Shown piece by piece: positions 1-8,965 of a stretch of DNA of 27,222 nucleotides. The position numbers were made by a program, and so were the translations under genes. Position 1 is the stretch's first letter. Each line of letters opens with the position of its first letter. Under the pieces are notes generated by a model that saw nothing but the letters and a program-made list of their open reading frames with translations, was not told the origin of the DNA and did not search any database. Source of the DNA: Welwitschia mirabilis (taxonomy: Eukaryota > Gnetophyta > Gnetopsida > Welwitschiales); contig JBOZIK010000001.1 in NCBI GenBank assembly GCA_051453625.1, positions 251,770,805 through 251,798,026 of the forward strand. The letters run 5' to 3'.

Positions 1-255
1 TTAATATTAATTTTGAATAAGTCCCTATCTTTTGTGACAATACCAATGCTATAAACATTTTTAAAATCAATACTCAAGAACCAAACATATTAAGTTAAGG
101 CATCACTTTTTATGAGATCATGTAGAAAAAGAAAATGTTACTATGAGCTTTATTATTACAGATTAGAAACTGTTAGATATTTTGATTAACTCCCTAAATT
201 TTAATGCTTTTCTTCATCTTAGAAATGAACTAGTAACTATTTCACTATTTTCTAA
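1..255 (+). pseudogene. Copia RNase H C-terminal end (SIRE-like), entering from the left edge
   Basis: This is the last part of a Ty1/copia RNase H domain, the enzyme that removes RNA from the RNA-DNA hybrid during reverse transcription. From base 23 the frame reads PIFCDNTNAINIF, the cDNxsAI motif of copia RNase H. After a frameshift near base 85 it reads KHIKLRHHF, then DHVEKENV, matching the tKHIdirhHFirdhV segment. At about 170-235 it reads ILTNSLNFNAFLHLRNEL, matching the ADIfTKpL...F..LRneLG end of the domain. The rest of the polyprotein lies outside the window. Breaks include the frameshift, TAA, TAG and TGA stops, and K to N in the TKpL motif. The following untranslated region and LTR fit a SIRE-like lineage. 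Domain identity is fairly sure; the lineage is inferred. Confidence 0.75.
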
Positions 256-830
256 CTAATTATAGGATAGTTGACTATATCTATGATCTATTTAATTAAA
301 CGTGGTTGGTTAATTAACATAAAAGCATAGTTGCCTAAACCCTATAAGTTCTATGGGCTACTTTAGATGAAGCTGAAAGCTTAGAATAAAAGGCAACCAA
401 AGAAGAGAAAGATGAGAAATCTATTTATATATTTTTTCTATGATTATGTTTATTCTTTATTTTCTTGTGTGCCTTTCTCTCTTTTGTCATTAATGTCAAA
501 AGGGAAAGAATTAGTTAGTTATTTACATTTGTTTTTATGCTCTCCAATTTATGTTTCAAATTTTTTAGTGATAATCTAATTTCCATATGAACTTAAGTTT
601 TCTGATATATTGAATATTTAGGATCAAAATGTTGTTTATTATCTATATTTATAGCAATTAAAATTATCTTTAAATTTTAGCACAAATTAAATCTTATCAA
701 AATGTCTACATTTGGTCTCAAAAGGTTTAATATTTTTGCAAAGAATAATAGGCATTTCATAAGGGTGAGTTTTCTAAATTTCAATATTTTACAACTAAGG
801 AATGTTTACATCAATGTTAAAGGAGGAGAT
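256..830 (+). other. SIRE-like 3' untranslated region with two polypurine tracts
   Basis: Long non-coding 3' region between the RNase H end and the LTR. It holds TTTTGTCATTAATGTCAAAA followed by GGGAAAGAA at 482-510, then a second tract AAAGGAGGAGA at 819-829 directly before the LTR. In SIRE/Maximus-type elements a 'tttgtcat..atcaaaaaggggga' sequence occurs in both places, and the second tract primes plus-strand synthesis. No coding signal was seen here. Confidence 0.6.
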
Positions 831-989
831 TGTTAGATTATGTATAATTAATTGATGTCAAACTAATGTTTTTTGTGAAGTAAAATTTGTATATCTTATG
901 TAAAAAATATTCATCACTTATAGGTCAGAAGGTAAAGCTAGGAATGTTACATTTTAATCACTAAAACCTGACAAGTTCTATTACCCTCT

Positions 990-1445
990 TAAGGGATTAA
1001 CTAGACTTCTAAGGAGTTGACTTTACCTAGAGCAAACTTTAAGAATTGAACTAAATTCAAAGAAGTTAACCAAAATTCTAAGAAGTTGACCAGACTTTTG
1101 AACTTGAGAACTAGTACTTCTAAATTGATTATCAAGGGATTAACCAGACTTATGAGGGGTCGACTAGACTTGAGTATAATGCATCTAATATCCTTGAATT
1201 AATTATTAATAGATTAACTAGAAATTTGAGGGACTAACTAGACCTAATGTAGAAAAGTGGAATGGATTTTATCAAGAATAAGTGGATGACTAGACAGATA
1301 TATAGGTGACTATATGAGTGGTTGACTAGATCCTGAGGAGTTGATTGGACATGGAGTCATAAGAAACTAAGGTAATCAAATAGTTCACTTGGACAACCTA
1401 TTTAAATCATGACACTAGGAGTAGTTGACTTGATGTTTAAGGAGT
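990..1445 (+). repeat. Degenerate GTTGACTAGAC repeat array in LTR 1 U3
   Basis: About fifteen to twenty variants of AG[GT]GTTGACTAGACTT, 12-16 bp long and irregularly spaced: GGATTAACTAGACTT, GGAGTTGACTT, AGAAGTTGACCAGACTT, GGGATTAACCAGACTT, GGGGTCGACTAGACTT, GGACTAACTAGACCT, GTGGATGACTAGACAG, GTGGTTGACTAGATCC and others. The array sits upstream of the TATA box, where LTR promoters carry enhancer elements. A regulatory role is inference only. Confidence 0.65.
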
Positions 1446-1538
1446 TAACTGATTAGCATAGAAATAGAAATTTTACATCCATTATGTAGCTATTTTATAA
1501 CTATTTTTTTAATTGTAATAATTCTAAAAGCCTTCTAT

Positions 1539-1546
1539 TATAAATA
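1539..1546 (+). promoter_or_regulatory. TATA box of LTR 1
   Basis: TATAAATA followed by GCC, in the region of LTR 1 where the RNA polymerase II core promoter of a copia element is expected. The U3 repeat array is upstream and R/U5-like sequence is downstream. Transcription would start about 30 bp to the right. Activity is unlikely given the decay of the element. Confidence 0.5.
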
Positions 1547-1805
1547 GCCAAGAGATAAATCATTGTAAAACCCTTTTTTACTAAACAATTACAACTCATA
1601 AGTTTATTACTGTACTATTTTAGAATTACAGTCCTGACCAAAGATGAATTGACATCATTGTATCTTTACATATGAGATCAGATCTTTGTAGTTCATTATT
1701 TATAGTTTGTATCATCTATAGGAGAAGAGCTTCATTACTATCGTTGATCCAAAGACAAGTGATATCAGTGTGATTGGGTATTTTACCATCACTACCATAT
1801 CTTTT

Positions 1806-1875
1806 AAAGGTTGAGACTTAGCCTATAAAAGTCTATTTGAAAAGGTTGAGACTTAGCCTACAAAAGTTTATGTGT
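1806..1875 (+). repeat. 35-bp tandem repeat in LTR 1, two full units
   Basis: Units begin at 1806 and 1841, each starting AAAGGTTGAGACTTAGCCTA. They differ at a few transitions in the last 14 bases. A third, decayed partial unit (AAAGGTTATAGGTGAATC) follows at 1876. The pair lies in the transcribed part of the LTR. Confidence 0.8.
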
Positions 1876-2161
1876 AAAGGTTATAGGTGAATCTACAATA
1901 CTTAGAAGAGTTAAAAGAGATCTGAATTAAGCTTGGTAATAATATGATCATCAAGAGTAGAGTAGGGATTTTCCTAAATTATTATAAAGCTTGCATGCAT
2001 CTAATCAGTATTTTTATGATTTCTATTATTTTCATTTTTTTGAATACTTTTAGTTTTTACGCACAAGTTTTCTAATGACCTATTTCAAGCAAGTTTTTAT
2101 CATGAGTTTATTTGAATATTTTAAGAACATATTTACCCTCCCTCTAGGTTCTCGATCCTCA

Positions 2162-2845
2162 TAAAATCCACCACTATCTTTTATCAAGACTGATACTACT
2201 AGTTTCTTTGGCACTTTGATTACCCCTTATACATATTATATGAGTAGATAAATCTCCCAGGGCCTTAGTGAGTCATCTCAGTAAAGAAATGGAACACACA
2301 TTCATCCACATCTTCCTCTTTATATACCATTTATACATCCATTACCAGGAATAGTAATAATTATAGTAATGATGTAGGAGATGATACATGATATACTAGT
2401 GACTCTACTCTTAGTGATTAGCTCCTTTTGTATTCCCTCTAAAAAGGAGAAGAAGATAGGTAAATCAGATTAGACATCTTGTATGAACTTGGATGATATG
2501 ACCTTAAGATAAATGGACTGGACTCATTATGAGTGACATCACTGTCAATGATTACTTTATGTTATTGTTACATATTACATACTATGATATTATTTTTTTT
2601 ATTTTTATTATTTTTGAAATACATAACATGATTGATTATTAACTATTGTTATTTTTCTTGAATGTAATTACTTAACATTTATGTGCTTTCATGTTTATGT
2701 ATGTGGTTAATAAATATTTTTAAAACTATTAAAATTTATAGTACATCTTATATAATACATTATGTATCTCGTAGATTAAACTATCTCAATTTAGTAGATA
2801 TAATATGATTACACTAATGAGATTTATCAAGTTTTGGACATCATT
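2162..2845 (+). other. 3' untranslated remnant of a second SIRE-like element
   Basis: Sits between two LTRs of different family. It contains TAAAAAGGAGAAGAAGATAG (about 2441-2460) and ends in ATCAAGTTTTGGACATCATT just before a polypurine tract, the layout seen before a SIRE-type 3' LTR. The stretch 2290-2450 could be a decayed Ser/Thr/Asn-rich coding tail, but no domain is recognisable. Inferred to be the interior of element 2, cut on its left by element 1. Confidence 0.4.
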
Positions 2846-2858
2846 AAAAAGGGGGAAA
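2846..2858 (+). promoter_or_regulatory. Polypurine tract of element 2
   Basis: AAAAAGGGGGAAA directly precedes the LTR start and matches the plus-strand primer 'aaaaagggggaga' typical of SIRE-like copia elements, with one G to A change. Confidence 0.7.
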
Positions 2859-2859
2859 T

Positions 2860-4237
2860 TATTGATAAAAATCTAGTTTTAATGATTCCACTTGTCCAAG
2901 GTATTATGCCATTGTATAGACATTTCAAATTGAAAAATACTAAATTATAAAATTCATTAATCTAAGTCAAACCTTAAAGTTCAGAGTACATAAAATATTC
3001 AACTCATATTTCATAAATGCCAAAGCACAATTGACTAAAGACATCTATACCTTTAAAGATGTCTATGAGAAAGACATACGCTATATTAAAGACATCTATG
3101 CTAAAGTAGACTTTGTCATAAAAAAAGACCTCTATCTTTATAAAGACATCTATAATAAAGCAAGGACTTGTCATAGGTAAAATATGTCTATCACATTAAA
3201 GATGGATATGCTGCTTTGACTATTGGAAGATGTTTATATAATTGAAGACACCTATACTAAACTAGAATAGGTAACATAAATAAAATATATTTTGAAGAAT
3301 TATTTACATCTTAATGAACAAATCAAATTTTACATCTTGAATTCATAATTATAAGGATCACAGAATCTATAGTTTAAGTTTCATTAAAGTTTGAGAAGTT
3401 TTAGTAGAAATGTTTTCCATGTTAAAGATATATATCATCTTGAAGATATTTATCTCATAAATTTATGAAAAATAAAATAGCTATTGAACATAAAACACTC
3501 AATCATTCATGTTTCTTGTATAATAGTTACATATTTTTAAATAGCTCTCATCACAAGTATAAAAAGTACATAGAGAGAAGAAAATAACATGCATGCATTA
3601 TGTACAAGTTATTGGTATAACACATGATGCTTTTAGCTATATTTTGCAAGGTACTATCTATAAATACATTATTTGATCATTAGCTCTACAAAGCTTTATC
3701 ACTTTAATCTTTAAAACTCATGGGTGATAACAAGAAGGAGTAACTCAAGCACTTTATCAAAGAGACATCTTTTTAGGCTTGTTGTTTCATTTGTTGTTAC
3801 AGTTTATTGGATCTTACATTATAAGAATATCAAATTTTTATAGTCATTATAGTCCATTTATTATTATCAAATCCTAGGATCCTTTTCTAATGTTTCCATA
3901 TTATAAAGAAACCATCTATGATTGTACTTTTGTTAGCGCTCGTAAGCATATTTATGTTTTAAGTTATTGTATATCTCTGAAGGGAAGAGAGTGCCACCTT
4001 AAGACAAGCATTTCAAATTATATATAAGGTTGATGATACTCTAAAATTATTCTTTTTCAAGTTAAGAATATTTAGAGGTATGAGAGAAAGCTACTCTTTT
4101 TATGTGGATGGACTTGGGTTGATTAATCTAATAAGGTATTTTTGTATAGTTTTTTAATTTATTTTTAATATAATTTATTTTTAATAGATCTCCTTTATCC
4201 CTCCCCTTTTAGTTAAATAATCTTCATTATCCTAACA
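2860..4237 (+). repeat. LTR 2, 3' LTR of a second SIRE-like copia element
   Basis: Starts TATTGATAAAAATCTAG right after the polypurine tract. The usual start is TGTTGATG..AAAATC, so the terminal TG has become TA. It ends TCATTATCCTAACA at 4237, giving 1378 bp. Near the right end, GTGGATGGACTTGGGTTGA followed by TTAATCTAATAAG and a T-rich run matches the U5 of SIRE-type LTRs. The C-rich TTTATCCCTCCCCTTTTAG just before the end is also typical. Sequence and repeats differ from LTR 1, so the two are not a pair. The sequence after 4237 (ACTACATAACTCTC) is not a convincing primer-binding site, so this is read as a 3' or solo LTR. Confidence 0.65.
3036..3262 (+). repeat. Degenerate AAAGACATCTAT repeat array in LTR 2 U3
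   Basis: Roughly ten variants of TAAAGACATCTATGCTAAAG spaced 20-30 bp apart, for example TAAAGACATCTATACCTTT, TTAAAGACATCTATGCTAAA, ATAAAGACATCTATAATAAA, GAAGACACCTATACTAAAC, interleaved with GACTTTGTCATA and GACTTGTCATAG. It lies in the left part of the LTR, like the unrelated array in LTR 1. Confidence 0.7.
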
Positions 4238-5460
4238 ACTACATAACTCTCTAGCCATATTGCCTACTTCTCGGACCTCCCTGACAGCCTACCTATTATC
4301 CTTCTATATTGTTTTTTGTAGGTATTGATCCACTATAGCCTAATTATTCTCATAGTCTACCATATTGGATATATATATCTTATTCTTATTATCATCCACT
4401 AGCTACTCTTCCCTACCTACTCTTTTATGGACTTTCATACCTAATCTTTACACCTACTCTTCCATACCTTATTTATGTACCTACTTATCTATCACTGCTA
4501 CTTCTTTAGATTAACTTTTCATGACTTGTTGCATGTATTCTATCATTTAGGACTATCTTAATGTCTCTCATCATGCCTTTGCTTACACTACTCTGACCTA
4601 TTTTTACTCATGTTGATTTTTCTTAATATCCTTATCACCTACTTAGTTACATCTCTACCTATGTGCCTTTATGCATACAAATCATACTATTTCTAATTTG
4701 TTGATTACCTTTGTACTTATCAACATTCTACATCCTTTTGTCTGTATTACTTTGCTTCTCATTAGTCCCTGCATTACTCTCCTTCTCTTTCATGAAGACT
4801 TCATTTTTTATCCTCTCCATTATCAATACCACCTAATCTTGCACCGTTACTCCATTTTTACTTAGTTCTTTCCCTATAACTTGAAGCTTCCTACTATACC
4901 ATCTACTACACATGTTTCTTCTTAGTCTACTGCTTTTAAATATATTGTCTAGGATCATGTTTGTGCTTATATCCATGCCATCATATAATTTTTTATCCAT
5001 CATTATATACTTCTTATGATGTACTCTTCTAACTGCCATTGTCTACTACTTATTATTTACTATGCCAGCTATCATTGCTACCACTTTTTTCTATTTGATG
5101 CCATTATAGTTTTATACTTCTATGTCATATCCTATAAGTCTGTGACCTTTTTCCTACTACTATTTTTCCTTTTGTTATACTCTCTTAATCTCTCACACTA
5201 CTAGAAGCTATTCTCCACTACCATTGTCTATCTATTATCTATTACTTATCATTTGTGTGTTATGTTTCTTATTTGGACAATAGACCGTGTCTATCTCTAT
5301 TGCATAGCCTGCCTCTAGTTACTAGCAGTAACTCTTGAATCTATGCCTTAATCTTTTTACATTGTAGTTTATCCATACCCTCACATTCTCTTTAAGATAT
5401 CATTGTCAAGTCACTATCATGCTGCCTACTCCTCCACCCTCTGCTTACCCATAACAATAG
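4238..5460 (+). other. Pyrimidine-rich unassigned stretch
   Basis: About 1.2 kb in which the + strand is dominated by C and T, with frequent CTAC, CTTC, TTACC and ACCTACT words (for example CTACTCTTCCATACC) and few G. Flanking DNA is AT-rich on both strands, so both ends of the block are visible. The 60-70-codon frames found here on either strand are by-products of the composition; the purine-rich minus-strand frame (4833-5039) reads as a Lys/Arg/Met-rich string with no domain. It could be a decayed proline/serine/threonine-coding region of a retroelement next to LTR 2 or an old low-complexity array. Unassigned. Confidence 0.6.
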
Positions 5461-6800
5461 TTAAAAATAATCTTTTTCATTCTTTTTTCTTTATATTATA
5501 ATTGTTTCACACTATTTATATAATGATAAAGTTATTCATATTTAATGTATGATGTTATAGGTTTAATTCCCATTAGAAGAAAAATCTATTTCTTTTAAAA
5601 TTTATGCCATAAATACTCAGTTTCTGTGACTTACTAAATTGCTAGCTAATTGCTTAGTTATAACTCCCCTACATGCACATGTATTTAGATAAGCCATTGC
5701 TTAATCATTAACCATTTTTTATAGACATAGGTATTTTTTTAGCCTTTTAAAGCTATTTAAAGTTTTCTTAAGTTTTTTTTGGAATTTTTCACATTTGTAA
5801 GGCCAAAACTTAGTTTTTTAACTTTTTTTTTTATTTTCAAAGATTTTTGGCTATTTTATGATCATTGTAAGCCCTTAACCTTATATTTTCCTCTCTTTTT
5901 CTATCTTCAAGTTAAGTTTGGGATATGGATAAAGATCCACTTAACCTAATTTTATTACTTAGATCTATTTTTATGATTTGGATAGCTTACCTGAGTTTGG
6001 GATGTTGAGCAAAATCCACTTAACTTAACTATACCAAATCAAACCCTATCTTTGTGTGTGTTTTTTTAATATTTTCCTTTTTTGTCTCATATTTAACTTT
6101 AATTTTTATGATTATGGTTTTAAATTAGAAATTACATTCACCCTAAACACATCACATTATTCACTGTTAATAAGTCTTGGTTAGCGGTGGACACAGGGGG
6201 TCTTATGTAAATGAAGATCTATATTAGATTATGTTGTTCTATAAGCTTGTTGTATAGTCTTTAACTACCATAAATATTAATTTTGAGCTATATGAAGAGC
6301 TATGGCTCTCTTTAATGAAAACATCCTAGATGTCTTAAGCTTCAGATTCCTACATACATCTTAGTGTTCAAGGATATATTAGATGAAGGCTAGAGGCACA
6401 GTGATAGGATGTACTTTGATTTCATCACTAATTCGATAGGGAGGTATAAATGTGATTAATTGTAAAATTTAATAAGTCTAAGGTATAAGTAATTCACTAA
6501 AATTACATGGGGCATATAAAGTTAAGATAACCAAAATTGGCTGATGACTAGAATGCCTCACAAAGATGATTTACATTTTATCTTTTTACCCCATTAGAAG
6601 ACTAGGGGTATCAACTTTGGAGAAGACATGATTACTACCTAGATTCAAGACAAGACTCTAAAATTAATAAATTTATATTTCTATCATCTAACAATTAAAT
6701 TAGACTCCTTGTATTAAAATGTACCTCACTCACATTAAGAACATTTTTAAGAAAATACTTTCTTTATCCTTAAGTGTGTGGATTTTAACTATCTAGGGGG
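5461..6800 (+). other. Unassigned T-rich DNA with one dispersed direct repeat
   Basis: No protein domain was found on either strand. The stretch has long T runs (5755-5830, 6060-6085). It has a 37-bp imperfect direct repeat at 5911-5948 and 5991-6028, built on AGTTTGGGAT...ATCCACTTAAC. A less AT-rich patch, GGTTAGCGGTGGACACAGGGGG, lies near 6180. The 'taagtttggga' and 'gtgtgtgtttttttt' phrases recall 3' non-coding regions of plant Ty3 elements of the Athila kind, but this is a weak resemblance and is not claimed. Confidence 0.4.
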
Positions 6801-6806
6801 AATTTA

Positions 6807-7033
6807 TGTGGGTTGTCATACAGTACGGTTAGATTGATTACTTCAATTTCTAGGCTTGATTTAATTTAGTTTGTAACTATACCTCTTTATCATGACTTCT
6901 TTTTTTTATCCCTTTGATTTTATTGGGTTGTAACTTAGATAGATTATTTAAAGTTATGAATAATATTAAGATTTCTTTTCTTGTACTATATTATTATCTT
7001 TTTTTCCTTATTTCCTATTTTTAATTTTTAACA
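6807..7033 (+). repeat. Short copia-type LTR (about 227 bp)
   Basis: Begins TGTGGGTTGTC after a G-rich purine tract (AGGGGGAA, 6795-6802) and ends TTTTTAACA. Near the start, GTCATACAGTACGGTTAGATT resembles the GTCCCACATCGGTTAG word found in short plant LTRs. Towards the end, GGGTTGTAACTTAGATAG, then TTATGAATAATATTAAG and TTTCTTTTCTTGTACT match the leader and polyadenylation region common in copia LTRs. A primer-binding-site-like sequence follows at 7041. Boundaries are by eye; no matching second copy was found in the window. Confidence 0.5.
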
Positions 7034-7040
7034 ATTTTTC

Positions 7041-7055
7041 TTTGGATATTAGATA
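7041..7055 (+). promoter_or_regulatory. Primer-binding-site-like sequence (tRNA-Met type)
   Basis: TTTGGATATTAGATA lies 7 bp after the short LTR. The usual copia site is TTTGGTATCAGAGC, complementary to the 3' end of initiator tRNA-Met. The differences are one inserted A and two C/G to T changes, in line with the decay elsewhere. It is placed just where minus-strand priming would occur. Confidence 0.45.
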
Positions 7056-7700
7056 AATTAATTTCAGTAGTGAAAGTGAGAAATATCCCTTTGAAATTCA
7101 ATTTTATCTTACAACTTATTAAAACTTTTCTATCTATTATGGCTTATATGTCAAAATTCAGATTTTAGATCTTGCCAAAATAGCTTCATGTTTGTATTAA
7201 GTATTAGAATAATGGCCAATCTTAGGGTAAATTTACATGATGATTAAAGTTTAGAGAAATAAAATAAATATTTCATGTCTATAATGGCATTTATAAATTT
7301 GATCAAGAATTTTTTAAAAAAGTGTATGTTCCTCTTTAGAATCTAGATGAATAAGATGCATGTCAAGTCATTGATAGAAATTTAATAGAGATAATACAAA
7401 AATAATTAATTACTTTTCATAAAAATTTGGTTCATAGAATAGGTCTTGTTATATCAATTATTATACTTTGCAAGATACATTTTATGTGAAGAATGATCTC
7501 AAACTAATCAACCTCATTATGAGCATGAATAACCTTCATCATAAGAGAGGTAAAATGCATTAAATCATAGTTCAAGTGATGGATATTAAAGTAAAAGTTG
7601 TAATTAACAACTAGTTATGAAAGGATACATAGATAAAAAGCTTATTCATATTCATGATTATATTATAATTCAAGAGATCACTTGCATAGTTTTCCAAGAT
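7056..7700 (+). pseudogene. Probable decayed copia gag and protease region
   Basis: Lies between the primer-binding site and the gag-pre-integrase motif and should encode gag and protease. A first ATG at 7139 (MAYMSKFRF) is placed like a copia gag start. FHVYNGIYKFD (about 7275-7307) has the spacing of a worn zinc knuckle, but the cysteines are gone. At about 650 bp it is roughly half the length expected for gag plus protease, so a deletion is likely. Assigned mainly by position; no protease D[ST]G motif was seen. Confidence 0.35.
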
Positions 7701-7900
7701 GATGTCTCTTTCTCACTATTATAGCATGCTTGAATTAGACATACTACTTCTCACATCATAAATGTAATGCATGAGAATGACCACTATCTTCTTCCATTCA
7801 TTTCATGGAATTTTCCTTAGGGTAAAGCATATATAATGGATAGAGAAACTAGATAATGATTTGTATCAAGTAAATAACATGCTAATCAAAAACTTCTATT
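7701..7900 (+). pseudogene. Copia gag-pre-integrase domain remnant
   Basis: At 7716 the frame reads LL*HA*IRHTTSHII, where the first stop is TAG at the position of Trp in the family motif LWHxRLGH. Further on, LPFISWNFP*GKAY (about 7791-7832) matches the glPf......C..C..GK segment that precedes the integrase core and forms its zinc-binding part; the cysteines are not preserved. It directly precedes the integrase in the same orientation, as in all Ty1/copia polyproteins. Confidence 0.55.
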
Positions 7901-8345
7901 TATTCACAATGATTTATGTAGACCTATGCTAGTTTTCACTCTTCATGGTTTTTTTTTATTTTATCTCTTTTATTGATAAATATTTTTAAATTATTATTTG
8001 TATTTCATCAAATGTAAATCTTAGACTTTAGACATTTTAAGAACTTTAAAACTAAAGTGAAAAATCAAGCTGATTATAGATTGAAAGTTTCCACTCAAAT
8101 AATAGTGGTGAGTATAGATATATTAAGTTTAAGAACTATTTCACTTCTGAAGGAATTCATAATTTGAAGATCTACCCTAGAACACCTTAATAAAATATCA
8201 TTTATGAGTAATTTAATTACATAATTATAGATATGACACATTCCATGATGTATTTTAGTAACTATAAGACCTATCTTCAAGGTGAAGTAGTGAATACAAC
8301 TATGCATCTTAATAACAACATTAGTTAATATATGGAAAAAGGAGT
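7901..8345 (+). pseudogene. Copia integrase core, inactive
   Basis: Integrase inserts the element's cDNA into the chromosome. HNDLCRPM at 7905-7928 matches the start of the core (HxDLCGPM), keeping the first catalytic Asp. SNNSGEY at 8095-8115 matches SDNGGEY, but the second catalytic Asp is Asn. YPRTP**N at 8179-8196 matches TPQQNG with both Gln codons now TAA. The following YE*FN holds the position of the catalytic Glu, and YLQGEVVNT (about 8272-8298) matches the lWgEAvnTA helix. Several frameshifts lie between 7930 and 8090. With DDE changed to DNE and many stops, it cannot function. Confidence 0.75.
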
Positions 8346-8600
8346 ATTTCTAGCTAAGGACTAATACAAATATAAGCTGAAGTTGAACCATTTTCATGTT
8401 TTTAATTACAAGTTCTATGTCCATATTTCATGTGAGCACATGCTCACATTAGTATCTTTGTTGGATATTCAACCAATTAGAATGGTTATCAAGTGTATCT
8501 TCTAGAGCATTATAATATCATTATTTCTTATGATGTCATCTTTTTAGATACATCAAAGAATGATTATCAACTTAATCTTTAAAGCTTCATCGTTCTTTAA
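8346..8600 (+). pseudogene. Copia post-integrase region
   Basis: NHFHVFNYKFYVHIS (about 8388-8430) matches the HLRVFGCkcYVhi segment that follows copia integrase. After a frameshift, FVGYSTN*NGYQVYLLE (8457-8507) matches FVGYS..qkGYrvyd, and IIISYDVIFLDTS (about 8517-8555) matches kiiiSRDViFdE. One TAG stands for Lys or Gln. It links integrase to RT, confirming the order of the polyprotein. Confidence 0.75.
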
Positions 8601-8965
8601 CCTAATAACCATTTTAAATGCTTAATATCCTATAATTAAAAGGGGAGATGTAGCCACTAGTCCTTCTCTAGTTTCTTCTATTAGTATGGCTTCTTTAAAA
8701 CCTACAGAAATTGAGTACTTTGGTGTTCTAAGGAAGCTTAATAATGGTTCTAATAGCAATTCAAAAGATTACCTAATCAAAGAAGCTAAAAATATCCATA
8801 AATAACATTAAAGTACTTGAATATAATCTACTTTCCAAAATGTTTATAATGATGAAAAGGGTAAAATTAGAACTAGATATGACTCACATACATCTCATGA
8901 TGATGATGAGGAGCTTCATCTAACTTTTGATGATGAATCAACCTCATTTAAAAATGATATTAAAC
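8601..8965 (+). pseudogene. Decayed integrase-RT linker of the copia polyprotein
   Basis: Variable linker between the integrase and RT domains, with no conserved motif expected. Ser-rich (about 8655-8690) and acidic (HDDDEELHLTFDDE near 8896-8937) stretches are visible, as is usual for copia linkers. Stops are scattered. Confidence 0.5.

Larger units (their letters stand above)
831..2161 (+). repeat. LTR 1, 3' LTR of a SIRE-like copia element
   Basis: Begins TGTTAGATTATG directly after the polypurine tract AAAGGAGGAGA and ends CTCGATCCTCA, giving the TG...CA ends of an LTR and a length of 1331 bp. U3 carries a decayed repeat array (990-1445). A TATA box (TATAAATA, 1539-1546) lies about two fifths of the way in from the right end. 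R/U5 contains a 35-bp tandem repeat (1806-1875). It then has GAGTAGGGATTTTCCTAAAT followed by TATAAAGCTTGCATGC, close to the U5 of SIRE-type LTRs, and the C-rich tail TTTACCCTCCCTCTAGG. No good primer-binding site follows (TTTTATCAAGAC at 2178 is weak), so this is read as a 3' LTR. Its own 5' partner is not in the window. LTR 2 is a different family. Confidence 0.7.

Noticed and set aside
2178-2189. TTTTATCAAGAC as a primer-binding site after LTR 1
   Set aside because: Only TATCA and a few bases match the tRNA-Met site, and the polypurine tract before LTR 1 together with the RNase H upstream make it a 3' LTR.
4833-5039. Minus-strand 68-codon frame rich in Lys, Arg and Met
   Set aside because: Product of the pyrimidine-rich + strand; no domain, no continuation on either side.
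5911-6028. 37-bp imperfect direct repeat taken as a pair of target sites or short LTRs
   Set aside because: The units are only 80 bp apart, imperfect, and lack TG...CA ends or any coding interior; kept only as a note in the unassigned stretch.
8095-8307. Minus-strand 70-codon frame
   Set aside because: Antisense to the copia integrase motifs (SNNSGEY to GEVVNT), which are clearly on the + strand.
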